Of a stretch of 64,000 nt of DNA, positions 44,501-53,468 are shown one piece after another (the first letter of the stretch is position 1; each line of letters begins with the position of its first letter). Where the stretch lies: assembly GCF_003762925.1 (NCBI RefSeq), contig NZ_RJUK01000001.1:2480001-2544000 (forward strand). The letters are read 5' to 3'. Below the pieces are notes generated by a model. That model searched no databases. It worked only from the letters and a program-made list of their open reading frames with translations, and was not told the DNA's origin. Source of the DNA: Marinimicrobium koreense (GTDB lineage Bacteria; Pseudomonadota; Gammaproteobacteria; Pseudomonadales; Cellvibrionaceae). Both the position numbers and the translations under genes were made by a program.

Positions 44501-45087
44501 TGGCGGATGAGACTCTGGCGGTGGACGAGGCGCATATCCTGAGCAGCCTGGCGCACTTCAAAGAAATGCTGGCCATCCGTCACAGTTCAAAACTGTTCCG
44601 CCTGGAAACCGGCGCTGCGATTAACGAACAGGTGAGTTTCCACAACACCGGTACCGAGCAGAAACCGGCACTGGTCGCCATGCACATTGCCGATGGCAGT
44701 GAAGACCTCGACCCGGAACGGGATGCGGTGATGGTATTTTTCAATGCCCATGTGGACGCTCAGACGTTGAGCTCCGAAGACTGGACCGAAGCAGGGTGGG
44801 AACTGCATCCGCTGCAGCAGGCGTCCAACGATGAAACCGTTAAGGGCGCCACCTTTGATGCCGACACCGGTACCTTTACGGTACCCGCACGGACCACCGC
44901 GGTGTTCCAGATTGCCCAGGCCGATACCGGCGACGATGACGACACCGACGGCGGCAATGACGACGATACCGATGGGGACAATGAATCTCCCGAACCGGAT
45001 CGCGGCAGCAGCGGCAGTGCCAATTCCGGATTGTTGTTGATGTTGCTGGCGCTAGCCGGGATTCGCCTGGTATCCCGCCGGAGCTGA
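41593..45087 (+). CDS. pulA: Secreted type I pullulanase with two X25-like modules
   Basis: A 1164-residue enzyme that cuts alpha-1,6 branches of starch and pullulan. In order: signal sequence (ALPMIALAIGAQA), two tandem X25-type modules (residues ~40-130 and ~135-230, each with a GCxxxWxPDC pattern and the AINGGWDENYG or ALNETWDVSYG turn), a CBM48/pullulanase N-domain, then the GH13 barrel. Catalytic residues lie in DSFRFDLMGHH (Asp), LYGEGWNFG (Glu) and IEKHDNET (Asp). The substrate motif is NWCYDPHHF where YNWGYDP is usual. The acidic Asp-rich linker near the end and the tail SGLLLMLLALAGIRLVSRRS resemble a GlyGly-CTERM sorting signal. The start ATG 41593 follows GGAGATAC. Confidence 0.93.
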   Translation: MNDNTRNDRAMPRWLMHSARALPMIALAIGAQADHTSDPSSVSIPGNLNPAMGCPGEWQPDCTDAALDEDADGIWRGSFTLPAGDYEYKAAINGGWDENYGANATSGGDNIPLGVPEEQDVRFYYSHESHWVADSVNDVIAAAVGDFQQALGCESNWAPDCMIAWVQDINNTGIYQYTTTDIPPGNYEAKIALNETWDVSYGVDGGNVPFTVEADGEEVTFTYNSLDNSVYVGDVISAGDLSQSKAYWLNENTIAFAVTPDANVQLHFDPQADMTSSPEGISGGEAITLTHDANDMSDALAEKFPHLANYPVFTIAEADLEQIGDILKGQIAVSASNEDGSLVDATGVQIPGVLDDLYTYDGDLGPVYDGDVPSVHLWAPTAQNVTFLLYPDSHTDTAPTELPMTFNAETGVWSITGDANWDRQYYQFDVEVYVPQTGNIETNRVTDPYTLSASTNGQRSQLVNLDDDDLKPEGWDNLAKPTFTAPEDMVVYEVHVRDFSVSDSEVPEAYRGKFKAFTVSDSLGMTHLKSLQEVGLSHVHLLPVNDCATIPEDPADQLTLQDDLSQYAPDSTEQQAAVNAIRGSDAFNWCYDPHHFNTPEGSYATDPDGVARILEFREMVQALNEAGLRVVVDVVYNHTSQSGLGDKSVLDKVVPGYYHRLNSSGNIERSTCCENTASEHAMMEKFMVDSLMTWAELYKVDSFRFDLMGHHSKANILKVKEQLATLTEEDHGVNGEHIYLYGEGWNFGEVADNARFEQATQINMAGTGVGTFNDRFRDAVRGGSPFDSDVNHVINQSFINGLYYDPNAENDGSADELEWLLTSTDRIRIGLAGSLKDFAFIDWQGNEVTGDYGAAVGYTLDPQESINYIEKHDNETLFDINQYKIPLDRTPEDRVRVHNMGTSLALLAQGVPFVQAGQELMRSKSMDRDSYDSGDWFNLLDYSYQQNGWGRGLPPAHSTEASWDTIQPRLADETLAVDEAHILSSLAHFKEMLAIRHSSKLFRLETGAAINEQVSFHNTGTEQKPALVAMHIADGSEDLDPERDAVMVFFNAHVDAQTLSSEDWTEAGWELHPLQQASNDETVKGATFDADTGTFTVPARTTAVFQIAQADTGDDDDTDGGNDDDTDGDNESPEPDRGSSGSANSGLLLMLLALAGIRLVSRRS

Positions 45088-45106
45088 TCTGACGACGCTA
45101 AAAAGA

Positions 45107-45139
45107 ATCCGGGGGTGACACCACCCCCGGATTTTTTTT
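45107..45139. terminator. Bidirectional intrinsic terminator
   Basis: The stem AATCCGGGGGTG/CACCCCCGGATT is followed by a T8 run on the plus strand, and TTCTTTTT follows on the minus strand, so it can end both the pullulanase and the convergent LPMO transcripts. Confidence 0.92.
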
Positions 45140-45156
45140 GCTCACACTCCCGGTGA

Positions 45157-46791
45157 TCAGTCGCAGATGTCGCCGGTCACCTCGGGGGTTTCAGCACTGC
45201 CGGTACCCTGGAAGCCAAATTCCACAGAGCTTCCCGGTGCAATACTCGCATTCCAGCTCATATTGCTCGCCGTGTACGGGCCCGTCCCCGACAGTTCGGC
45301 ACTCCAACCATTGGTCACCTGGGTGTTGCCGCTGTAATCCCAGGACACTTCCCAACCGTTGATGGTCTCGGAACCGTTATTGGTAATCACAATACCGGCC
45401 ACGAAACCGGAGCCCCAGTCGCTATTGATAACGTACTCGCAAGTAGCGCCGCCGTTTCCGTTGTCACCACCGTCACCATCATCCGCTTCGTCCACCTGCA
45501 GGAAGGCGCCGCTGTAGGCGGACGGCACTTGCGCGTACACACGGTTTTCCGTGGCGCTCTGAGTCGGCTCGACGTCACCGTCATCGTTCAGCACACCAAC
45601 CCGTACATCGGTGTTCTCCCCATTGACGGCCTGAGCGAGCTCATAGGTCCAGACGGCGGCGTCACCATTGTCGACCACAAATGGTGTGCTCGGCAGGTAA
45701 ACATCCGTCCCCTCATTGGTCACCAGGCGCAACTGCACTTCGTCGCCCGCACTGAGCGTTTGCGCCGCGTTGGTCAGCGGTGCCACATCTTCCCAACTGG
45801 TGCCGGTGGAGGGTACGTGACTGAAGCTGAAGGCGTCAGTGTCCGAACCATCGGCATTGCTGACCTGAACCCGGACGGTCACGTCGCTCTCAGACTGCGG
45901 CTCGGCCAGAGTCAGTACCGTGCTGGCGTCCGAAGTACTGCTCAGGGAGTACAGAGCGCTGTTGCTGGCTTCGACGCTCCAGTTATAGCTGAGGTTGCTG
46001 CCGGATGAGCCAGAGGCGCTGAGCTGAATCTCGCCGGCACCGGCAAACACGCTGTTTGCCGGCGAAGCGGTCAGATCAGCCACGACCGGATCCGGTTGCG
46101 GATCGCCCCCGTTGTCACCATCGAACTGCACGTCAATACAGCCGTGGAAGCGCTCGTAGGTATAGTAGTTGCGCCCCCATTCCCCGTAGATCACATGCCG
46201 CCCGGTACGCTCCGGCACCACACACTCGGTATGGAACAGCGAGCTGCCCTTCTCCGGTGTAATGTTCGGCGTGGCGCCGGGGTTTGTGTCGTCATAGCCG
46301 GTGAGGTCACAGAAAGGCTCACTCTCAAAGTCGTCCCAGGTCAGCGGCTTGCCCACCTCATACTGGAAATCCGGCTTGGTGATGTAGTAGACGAATTCTT
46401 CGGTGTCATCAAAGTGCGGGCCCCAGGAAATGTCCCAGGTGATGGTCAGAGGCCCGGGGCTGATTTCATTGGTGGGCCAGTCAATGGGCTTGTCCCACGG
46501 GGTGGCGCCGCCCTGCCAGGTCTCACTGTCGAAGCCACAGACATTGTCCGGCAACGGAGACACACCTTTACGACCCAGATCGTGAGTGAGCACACTCATG
46601 AACTGGTAACCGCCCTGGAAGTCACCTTCAAATGCTTCAGCACAGGCACTGCCCGCCGGAGCTGTATCAGGTTTGGTGATAGCGCCACAGGTCCAGTTGC
46701 GTGACGCCGGTTCCGACATCACGCCATGCCCCATCACACTGGCGGACAACATCAGGGTAAATGAACCGAATAACAACGATTGGTACCGCAT
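45157..46791 (-). CDS. Secreted AA10 lytic polysaccharide monooxygenase with CBM2
   Basis: A 544-residue copper enzyme that cleaves crystalline cellulose or chitin oxidatively. The signal peptide ends SVMG before HGVMSEPASRNWTCG, which leaves the N-terminal His required for the copper brace; the second His is in WDISWGPHFDD. The AA10 catalytic domain covers about residues 22-225, followed by a PKD/Ig-like domain (SGSNLSYNWSVEASNSALYS), a further beta module and, after a Gly/Asp linker, a C-terminal CBM2 (CEYVINSDWGSGFVAGIVIT; SWNASIAPGSSVEFGFQG). The CBM2 and the combination with AA10 fit cellulose better than starch. No LacI-type operator precedes it, and it is convergent with the pullulanase. 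Confidence 0.93.
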   Translation of the reverse strand: MRYQSLLFGSFTLMLSASVMGHGVMSEPASRNWTCGAITKPDTAPAGSACAEAFEGDFQGGYQFMSVLTHDLGRKGVSPLPDNVCGFDSETWQGGATPWDKPIDWPTNEISPGPLTITWDISWGPHFDDTEEFVYYITKPDFQYEVGKPLTWDDFESEPFCDLTGYDDTNPGATPNITPEKGSSLFHTECVVPERTGRHVIYGEWGRNYYTYERFHGCIDVQFDGDNGGDPQPDPVVADLTASPANSVFAGAGEIQLSASGSSGSNLSYNWSVEASNSALYSLSSTSDASTVLTLAEPQSESDVTVRVQVSNADGSDTDAFSFSHVPSTGTSWEDVAPLTNAAQTLSAGDEVQLRLVTNEGTDVYLPSTPFVVDNGDAAVWTYELAQAVNGENTDVRVGVLNDDGDVEPTQSATENRVYAQVPSAYSGAFLQVDEADDGDGGDNGNGGATCEYVINSDWGSGFVAGIVITNNGSETINGWEVSWDYSGNTQVTNGWSAELSGTGPYTASNMSWNASIAPGSSVEFGFQGTGSAETPEVTGDICD

Positions 46792-47090
46792 AGATAGTCC
46801 CTCTTATAGTCAATTATTAAATAACGATTTCGGGTACAACAATCCCACAAAGCCTTACGGCTCTGGTGCCGAAACGGGTTGGGATCGACGGTAGCTTCGT
46901 GTTTTTGGCGGGAAAAAAATATGAAGCCGGACACATCTCGTACAACCCGTGACCGACATTTCAACAAGTGGGCACAAAAGTCCACAGGCCATCGGGGCTG
47001 GCATAAAACTCAACCCATCATCCGGCACGACAGGGGCGCGCTAAAGGCTTTACAATTTCCCGAGCCCAGACCACCGAGAGAGGTACTCGC

Positions 47091-47684
47091 TTGCCAACAT
47101 CCTACGACGACTGGCAACCACTGCTGGACGACGTTCGCCGCTGCACCCTGTGTGCCCCCTCACTCCCCCTGGGGCCCCGGCCGGTCCTGCAGTTTCACCC
47201 GGACGCCCGCATCCTGGTAGCCGCTCAGGCGCCCGGACGGCGGGTGCACGATACCGGGCTGCCGTTCAATGACCCCAGTGGCGACCGGCTCCGGGACTGG
47301 ATGGGCATCGACCGCGAAACCTTTTACGACCCCACCCAACTGGCCATCATCCCGATGGGCTTCTGCTACCCGGGCAAGGGCCGCTCCGGCGACCTGCCGC
47401 CGAGGCCCGAATGTGCCCAGACCTGGCACCACCACCTGCTGGCGCAACTGCCCAACCTGGAATTGACCCTGGTGATCGGCCAATACGCCCACGCCTACCA
47501 TCTGGGCAAGAGCCGCGAAAGCCTGACCCAGCGGGTGACCAACTGGCGGGACTACTGGCCCGATAAGCTGCCCATGCCCCACCCCAGCCCGCGCAACAAC
47601 CTGTGGTTGCGGCGTAATCCGTGGTTTGAGGCGGAGGTGGTGCCGACACTGCGGGCGCGGGTGTCCGACCTGTTACACCCATAA
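47091..47684 (+). CDS. Uracil-DNA glycosylase superfamily protein
   Basis: A 197-residue single-domain protein of the UDG fold. Motif A is VAAQAPGRRVHDTG, followed by FNDPSGDRLRDWMGIDRETF; motif B is MPHPSPRNNLWLRRNPWF. Cysteines at VRRCTLCAP and PPRPEC fall where some family members bind an iron-sulfur cluster, but only part of the set is obvious. It may remove uracil or another base from DNA, though this subfamily is mostly uncharacterised. The start at 47091 is TTG after GAGAGAGG. The gap 46792-47090 shows no other gene. Confidence 0.8.
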   Translation: MPTSYDDWQPLLDDVRRCTLCAPSLPLGPRPVLQFHPDARILVAAQAPGRRVHDTGLPFNDPSGDRLRDWMGIDRETFYDPTQLAIIPMGFCYPGKGRSGDLPPRPECAQTWHHHLLAQLPNLELTLVIGQYAHAYHLGKSRESLTQRVTNWRDYWPDKLPMPHPSPRNNLWLRRNPWFEAEVVPTLRARVSDLLHP

Positions 47685-47714
47685 CCATGGAAATTGGCGC
47701 TAAATTGCCTTAGC

Positions 47715-47761
47715 CTTGAACCCATTCGACGTGCGGAGTTCTAACCGCCTGAGCTACCGGC
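47715..47761 (-). other. tRNA-like fragment
   Basis: On the minus strand the sequence GCCGGTAGCTCAGGCGGTTA then GAACTCCGCACGTCG and GAATGGGTTCAAG carries a tRNA 5' end with the D-arm block GCTCAG...GGTTAGA. A T-loop-like GGTTCAAG follows too soon. At about 47 bases it is too short for a tRNA and lacks a full anticodon arm and 3' acceptor. It could be the remnant of a tRNA used as an integration site, or chance. Confidence 0.4.
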
Positions 47762-47782
47762 TTCATCATGATGAGGATTACC

Positions 47783-49651
47783 ATGTTCGATCAACTTCGT
47801 CCGGGCTTCTACCGCCAGACCCTTCGCGCCCTGAACGGCTCGCTATTCGCCCTGCTGCTACTGAACGTTTCCGCCATGGCCGAGACCGAATCACCCGCCG
47901 AGTCAGCCGCGACGCCCATAATAAAAAGCCACGCCTTCGCCGCCCGGGGTGAGCCCAAATACGGACCCGACTTCGAGCACTTCGATTACGTCAATCCCGA
48001 TGCCCCCAAAGGGGGACAAATCGTTCTGGCGGCGATCGGCACTTACGATAGTTTCAATCGCTACGCCCAAAGGGGCGATGCAGAAACTTCGGTCGAACTG
48101 TATGACCCCCTGATGGCGGCCAGCGACGACGAGATTGGCGTTTATTACCCGCTGATCGCCGAAAGCCTGGAATACCCCGAGAACTACGCCTGGGTGATTT
48201 TCAATATCAATCCGGAAGCCCGGGATCAGGCCGGTAAACCGATTACCGCCAAGGATGTCGCCTTCACGTTTGACAAACTGATGGATCAGGGGGTGCCCTT
48301 TGTCAGCAACCACTACAAAAATGTGATTCAAGCGGAGGTGCTGGACGATCACCGGGTCAAGTTTCATTTTGAGACCCCCAGCCGGGAAGATATACAGAAC
48401 CTCGTGGATTTTCCGGTATTTCCCGCTCACTACTGGCAGGACCGGGATCTGTCCGAGCCGCTGGACAAGCCACCGGTGGGCAGCGGCCCCTATCGCATCA
48501 GCGAGTACAAAATGGGCCAGAGCGTCACCTATGAGCTGGTAGACGATTATTGGGCGGCCGACCTGCCCAGCCGCAAGGGTCTCAATAACTTCAAAACCAT
48601 GCGCTACGACTACTACCGGGACACCAATGTCGCCCTGGAGGCCTTCAAAGCGGGTGAATACGATTTCCGTCAGGAAAATGTGGCCAAGCAGTGGGCTGAA
48701 GATTACGACGTGGCAGCGGTAACCCGCGGCGATATTCAGCGAGACGAGCTGGCACACGATATTCCTCAGCCCGCCCAGGGGTTTGTGTTCAATATCCAGC
48801 GCGAGCTGTTTGCCGACCGGCGCGTGCGCCAGGCGATCAACTATGCGCTGGATTTCGAATGGATGAACAAAAATCTGTTTTACGATCAGTATCAACGCAC
48901 TTACAGCTTTTTTCAGAATACGCCCTACATGGCCGAGGGCGAGCCCTCCGAACGGGAAATGAGCATTCTGGAGCCGTTCCGTGATCAGCTCCCGGAAGAG
49001 GTGTTCGGCAAGGTCTGGGTACCCAACCAGACCGATGGCTCGGGCAATATTCGTCCGGCGCTGCGCAAAGCCATGGCGCTACTGAAGGATGCTGGCTGGG
49101 AGCTGAAAGACGGCAAAATGGTGCATGGGGAGAGCGGCAAGCCGTTTGAATTTGAACTGCTGATTTACTCCTCTTCGGGCGAGAGAATCGGTCTGCCGTT
49201 CAAGCGCAACCTTGAGCGCCTGGGCATTACCATGAACCTGCGCCAGGTCGACAGCACCCAGTTTCTGAACCGATTGCGTTCCCGGGATTACGATATGATT
49301 TTCCAGGGCTACCGGGCCAATCCCTACCCTCACCCGAATATGCGCATTACCTGGCATTCGGACTATGTGGACTCCACCTATAACCAGGCAGGAGTCCAGG
49401 ACCCCGTGATTGATGCCCTGATACGGGGCATCGAAGAAAACCAGCAGAACGACGATAGGCTGCTCGCCTACGGCCACGCCTTTGATCGTGTCGCGCGCTG
49501 GAATTTCTATTTGGTTCCCCACTGGCACTCCAGCTACTTCCGGATCGCCTACTGGAACCAGTTCGCTCGTCCGGAGAAGCGGCCCGAATACGCCATTGGG
49601 TTGAGCACCTGGTGGTTTGACGACGAAAAAGCGAAGAAACTCAAGCGCTAG
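47783..49651 (+). CDS. yejA: Peptide ABC transporter substrate-binding protein
   Basis: A 622-residue periplasmic solute-binding protein of the SBP_bac_5 family, YejA type. A signal peptide (NGSLFALLLLNVSAMA) is followed by HAFAARGEPKYGPDFEHFDY and VNPDAPKGGQIVLAAIGTYD, the characteristic YejA opening. Downstream blocks FVFNIQRELFADRRVRQAIN and YALDFEWMNKNLFY are conserved. It should deliver oligopeptides to YejBEF (microcin C-type import in E. coli). The start at 47783 follows GAGGAT; another in-frame ATG lies at 47768. It is the first gene of yejABEF. Confidence 0.93.
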   Translation: MFDQLRPGFYRQTLRALNGSLFALLLLNVSAMAETESPAESAATPIIKSHAFAARGEPKYGPDFEHFDYVNPDAPKGGQIVLAAIGTYDSFNRYAQRGDAETSVELYDPLMAASDDEIGVYYPLIAESLEYPENYAWVIFNINPEARDQAGKPITAKDVAFTFDKLMDQGVPFVSNHYKNVIQAEVLDDHRVKFHFETPSREDIQNLVDFPVFPAHYWQDRDLSEPLDKPPVGSGPYRISEYKMGQSVTYELVDDYWAADLPSRKGLNNFKTMRYDYYRDTNVALEAFKAGEYDFRQENVAKQWAEDYDVAAVTRGDIQRDELAHDIPQPAQGFVFNIQRELFADRRVRQAINYALDFEWMNKNLFYDQYQRTYSFFQNTPYMAEGEPSEREMSILEPFRDQLPEEVFGKVWVPNQTDGSGNIRPALRKAMALLKDAGWELKDGKMVHGESGKPFEFELLIYSSSGERIGLPFKRNLERLGITMNLRQVDSTQFLNRLRSRDYDMIFQGYRANPYPHPNMRITWHSDYVDSTYNQAGVQDPVIDALIRGIEENQQNDDRLLAYGHAFDRVARWNFYLVPHWHSSYFRIAYWNQFARPEKRPEYAIGLSTWWFDDEKAKKLKR

Positions 49652-49679
49652 TGGGTCGTTTAACGCGGAGTAAGTTGTC

Positions 49680-50753
49680 GTGACCGCCTATCTCATTCGC
49701 CGGCTGCTGTTGGTCGTCCCCACCCTGCTGGCCATCATCACGCTCAACTTTTTTATTGTCCAGGCCGCCCCCGGCGGCCCAGTGGAGCAGATGCTGGCAA
49801 CCGCGCTGGATGTGCAAGGCACGGACCTGGATCGCGTCAGTGGTGCCGCCTCGGGCGAAGTCGCTCAAAGCTCCGGGGACAGCCGAGCTGCACGAGGCTT
49901 GGACCCGGAGGTGATCGCCGAGATCGAACGGCAGTTCGGGTTCGATAAGCCGCTCTGGGAACGCTACGTCATCATGCTCAAGGACTATCTGGTGTTTGAC
50001 TTCGGTGACAGCCTGTTTCGTGCCCGTTCGGTAATCGAGCTGGTCATCGAACGCTTACCGGTCTCTCTGTCACTGGGGCTGTGGAGCACGCTATTGATCT
50101 ATGCCATCTCCATTCCGCTGGGCATCCGCAAAGCCGTGCGACATCACTCCCGGTTTGATGTCTGGACCAGTTGGGTGGTGGTCATCGGCAACGCCATCCC
50201 GAGCTTCCTGTTTGCCATTCTGTTGATCATCCTGTTTGCCGGCGGCTCCTACTTCAACTGGTTTCCACTGCGTGGCCTGGTGTCGGAGAACTTTGACGAA
50301 CTGCTCTGGTACCAGAAAATCCTCGATTACTTCTGGCATATGGCATTGCCCGTGCTCGCCTTGACCATCGGTGGTTTCGCCAGCCTGACGATGCTGACCA
50401 AGAACTCGTTTCTGGATGAAATCAATAAGCAGTACGTCATGACGGCCAAAGCCAAAGGTGCGACCGAAAAACGTATTCTGTACAAGCACGTATTCCGCAA
50501 TGCCATGCTGATTGTGATCGCCGGATTCCCGGCCACTTTTATCAGTATGTTTTTTGCTGGATCACTGCTGATTGAGGTGATTTTCTCCCTGGAGGGTCTG
50601 GGCCTGCTCGGGTTTGAGTCCACCCTGCAGCGGGACTATCCGGTAATGTTCGGCACCCTGTACATTTTTGGCCTGCTGGGTCTGCTGATCGGGATTATCA
50701 GTGACCTGGCGTACACCTGGGTGGACCCCCGCATTGATTTTGAATCCCGTTAG
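49680..50753 (+). CDS. yejB: Peptide ABC transporter permease
   Basis: A 357-residue inner-membrane permease of the DppB/OppB type. It begins [20 protein letters not shown] with the first membrane helix. An acidic periplasmic loop (residues ~40-95) follows, then five more helices. The EAA-type loop contacting the ATPase is in [20 protein letters not shown]. The C-terminus [15 protein letters not shown] is standard. The start is GTG at 49680, 28 bp after yejA. Confidence 0.93.
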   Translation: MTAYLIRRLLLVVPTLLAIITLNFFIVQAAPGGPVEQMLATALDVQGTDLDRVSGAASGEVAQSSGDSRAARGLDPEVIAEIERQFGFDKPLWERYVIMLKDYLVFDFGDSLFRARSVIELVIERLPVSLSLGLWSTLLIYAISIPLGIRKAVRHHSRFDVWTSWVVVIGNAIPSFLFAILLIILFAGGSYFNWFPLRGLVSENFDELLWYQKILDYFWHMALPVLALTIGGFASLTMLTKNSFLDEINKQYVMTAKAKGATEKRILYKHVFRNAMLIVIAGFPATFISMFFAGSLLIEVIFSLEGLGLLGFESTLQRDYPVMFGTLYIFGLLGLLIGIISDLAYTWVDPRIDFESR

Positions 50754-50762
50754 GAGTTGCGC

Positions 50763-51785
50763 TTGACCATGACCCCACTCAATCAAGAGCGCTGGCATCG
50801 GTTTCGCAACAACCGGCGCGGCTACTGGAGCCTATGGGTTTTTCTGGCGCTGTTTGCCGTGAGTCTGCTGTCCGACCTGATTGCCAATGAAAAGCCCATC
50901 CTCATCAGTTTTCAGGACGAGCTCTATTTTCCGCTGTTGAACGACTACACCGAGGTGGAGTTCGGCGGTGACTTCGCCGTTAACGCCGATTACCGGGACC
51001 CCTATATCGCCGAATTGATCAACGACGACGGCTGGATGCTCTGGCCCCCGATCCGTTTCAACTACCGCACCATCAACTACGACCTCCCCTCGCCAGCACC
51101 CAGCGCCCCCACGGGCGAAAACTGGCTCGGCACCGACGACCAGGGCCGGGACATAGTTGCCCGCCTACTGTACGGCTTTCGCATCTCCGTGGTATTCGGT
51201 CTGATCCTGACCGTACTGACCTCCATTGTCGGCATTGCCGCCGGCGCCGTGCAGGGTTTTTACGGGGGAAAAGTTGATCTGTTCGGGCAGCGCCTGCTGG
51301 AGGTCTGGTCCAGTGTGCCAACACTGTTCGTGCTGATCATCATTGCCAGTTTTGTCCCACCCAGTTTCTGGATTCTGCTCGGCATTTTGCTGTTGTTCGG
51401 CTGGATGGCGCTGGTGGGCGTGGTGCGCGCGGAGTTTCTGCGAGCCCGTAATTTTGACTACGTACAGGCGGCCCGGGCACTCGGGGTATCGGATCGCGCC
51501 CTGATGTTCCGGCATTTGCTGCCCAACGCCATGGTGGCCACGGTCACCTTCCTGCCGTTCATCATGGTTGGCTCGATCACCAGTTTGACCGCGCTGGATT
51601 TTCTCGGCTTTGGCCTGCCACCCGGCTCGCCCTCTCTGGGAGAAATGGTCAGCCAGGGGAAAAACAATCTGCACGCCCCCTGGATCGGGCTTTCGGTGTT
51701 TGTCGTGCTGTCCGTGTTGCTCACCCTGCTGGTGTTCGTCGGTGAAGCCGCTCGCGATGCCCTCGACCCCAATCGGACCCGGTGA
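50763..51785 (+). CDS. yejE: Peptide ABC transporter permease
   Basis: A 340-residue inner-membrane permease of the DppC/OppC type, partner of YejB. It carries NQERWHRFRNNRRGYWSLWV near the N-terminus, as in enterobacterial YejE. A large periplasmic segment is followed by five helices and the EAA loop YVQAARALGVSDRALMFRHL. The TTG at 50763 is favoured because GGAG lies six bases before it; an ATG at 50769 is also possible. Nine bases separate it from yejB. Confidence 0.92.
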   Translation: MTMTPLNQERWHRFRNNRRGYWSLWVFLALFAVSLLSDLIANEKPILISFQDELYFPLLNDYTEVEFGGDFAVNADYRDPYIAELINDDGWMLWPPIRFNYRTINYDLPSPAPSAPTGENWLGTDDQGRDIVARLLYGFRISVVFGLILTVLTSIVGIAAGAVQGFYGGKVDLFGQRLLEVWSSVPTLFVLIIIASFVPPSFWILLGILLLFGWMALVGVVRAEFLRARNFDYVQAARALGVSDRALMFRHLLPNAMVATVTFLPFIMVGSITSLTALDFLGFGLPPGSPSLGEMVSQGKNNLHAPWIGLSVFVVLSVLLTLLVFVGEAARDALDPNRTR

Positions 51786-51789
51786 CGCC

Positions 51790-53400
51790 ATGACCGAAAT
51801 ACTACTGAATATTGACCGACTGTCCGTCCAGTTCCGCACCGGAGATGCCTATAAAACCGTCGTCTCCGGCGTCAGCCTCGCCATCGCCAAAGGCGAAACC
51901 CTAGCGCTGGTGGGGGAAAGCGGCTCCGGCAAATCCGTTACCGCTCAATCCATTCTCCGGTTGCTGCCGGAGCACAGCGCCCGCTACACCGATGGCGCCG
52001 TCTATTTTGAAGGTCGGGATTTGCTGCGCCTGGAAGAACGGGACCTTCGCCCGATTCGCGGCGCGCGCATCAGTATGATTTTCCAGGAGCCGATGACCAG
52101 CCTCAGCCCGCTGCACAGCATCGAAAAACAGCTGGCCGAAGCCCTGTTTCTGCATAACGGCACTGCCCGCAAGAATGCCCGCCCCACGGTGTTGAAGTGG
52201 TTACATCGGGTCGGCCTGCGCAATCCCGAGCAACGACTCGATGCCCTGCCTCACGAACTCAGTGGCGGTGAACGCCAACGGGTGATGATCGCCATGGCGC
52301 TGATCAACGAGCCGGACCTGCTGATCGCCGATGAGCCCACCACGGCACTGGATGTCACCATTCAGGCGCAGGTGTTGAAGCTGATTCAGGATCTGCAGCA
52401 AGAACTGAATATGGCGGTACTGTTCATCACTCACGATCTGGCCATTGTCCGCCAGCTCGCGGACCGGGTCGCGATCATGCAATCGGGCGAAGTGGTGGAA
52501 ACCGGACCCACCCGGGAGGTTTTCAAACAGCCCAAACATGAGTACACCCGTCGACTGCTTGATGCCGAGCCCAGAGGCGAGCCCGAGCCGGTCCCCGATG
52601 ATGCCCCAACGATTTTAAGCGCCGATCAGATGCGCGTCTGGTTCCCGATGACCCGCGGCGTTTTCAAACGTGTGTATAATCACGTCAAAGCGGTTGACGA
52701 TATCAGCCTGTCGATTCGCGCCGGGGAAACCCTGGGTATTGTGGGTGAAAGTGGCTCCGGAAAAACCACGTTGGGCCGCGCCCTGCTGAGGCTGATTGGC
52801 AGCCGGGGCGACATCTGGTTCAACGAGGAAGGCGAGCAGCGCTTCAATCTCAACGCTCTGGACCACAAGGCGATGCGACCACTGCGGCGGCGTCTGCAGA
52901 TTATTTTTCAGGACCCCTACGGCAGCCTGAGTCCGCGCATGTCGGTCAGCCAGATCATCGCGGAAGGATTGCGGGTACACACCTCAATGAACGCCGACGA
53001 GCTGGACCGCGAGGTGGTACGCGCCATGGAGGCGGTGCAACTGGACCCCGCCACTCGCCACCGCTACCCGGGGGAGTTTTCCGGCGGCCAGCGCCAGCGC
53101 GTTGCCATTGCCCGGGCGCTGATACTCGACCCCAAGTTACTGATTCTGGATGAACCCACCTCGGCGCTCGACCGCTCGGTCCAGAAAGACATTATTGATC
53201 TTTTACGCCGCTTGCAGCGCGAGCGACGCCTGAGTTACCTGTTTGTCAGTCACGACCTGAGTGTGGTGCGGGCCCTGAGTCATCGGGTAATGATCATGAA
53301 GGCCGGCAAGATGGTTGAATCAGGCGATGCAAAAGCCGTATTCGAAGCACCCAAAACCGAATACACTCGCCAATTAATGGCGGCAATCCCCACGCTTTGA
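51790..53400 (+). CDS. yejF: Peptide ABC transporter ATPase, two fused nucleotide-binding domains
   Basis: A 536-residue ATPase with two complete ABC domains, as in YejF. Walker A is GESGSGKSV in the first half and GESGSGKTT in the second. Signature motifs are LSGGERQR and FSGGQRQR; Walker B is [12 protein letters not shown] and [12 protein letters not shown]. Oligopeptide-type C-terminal extensions follow each domain ([28 protein letters not shown]). It drives YejBE. The ATG at 51790 lies five bases after yejE. Confidence 0.95.
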   Translation: MTEILLNIDRLSVQFRTGDAYKTVVSGVSLAIAKGETLALVGESGSGKSVTAQSILRLLPEHSARYTDGAVYFEGRDLLRLEERDLRPIRGARISMIFQEPMTSLSPLHSIEKQLAEALFLHNGTARKNARPTVLKWLHRVGLRNPEQRLDALPHELSGGERQRVMIAMALINEPDLLIADEPTTALDVTIQAQVLKLIQDLQQELNMAVLFITHDLAIVRQLADRVAIMQSGEVVETGPTREVFKQPKHEYTRRLLDAEPRGEPEPVPDDAPTILSADQMRVWFPMTRGVFKRVYNHVKAVDDISLSIRAGETLGIVGESGSGKTTLGRALLRLIGSRGDIWFNEEGEQRFNLNALDHKAMRPLRRRLQIIFQDPYGSLSPRMSVSQIIAEGLRVHTSMNADELDREVVRAMEAVQLDPATRHRYPGEFSGGQRQRVAIARALILDPKLLILDEPTSALDRSVQKDIIDLLRRLQRERRLSYLFVSHDLSVVRALSHRVMIMKAGKMVESGDAKAVFEAPKTEYTRQLMAAIPTL

Positions 53401-53468
53401 GCCACCCGGGAACACCCGGGATCGACAAACGTCCAAGAACAAGGCGCTATCTATAGGGAGAGGCGGTT

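Noticed and set aside
53401-53468. CCCGGG palindromes after yejF as a terminator
   Set aside because: Two CCCGGG hexamers give a small dyad but no T-run, and the next gene begins 68 bp on, so read-through is likely.
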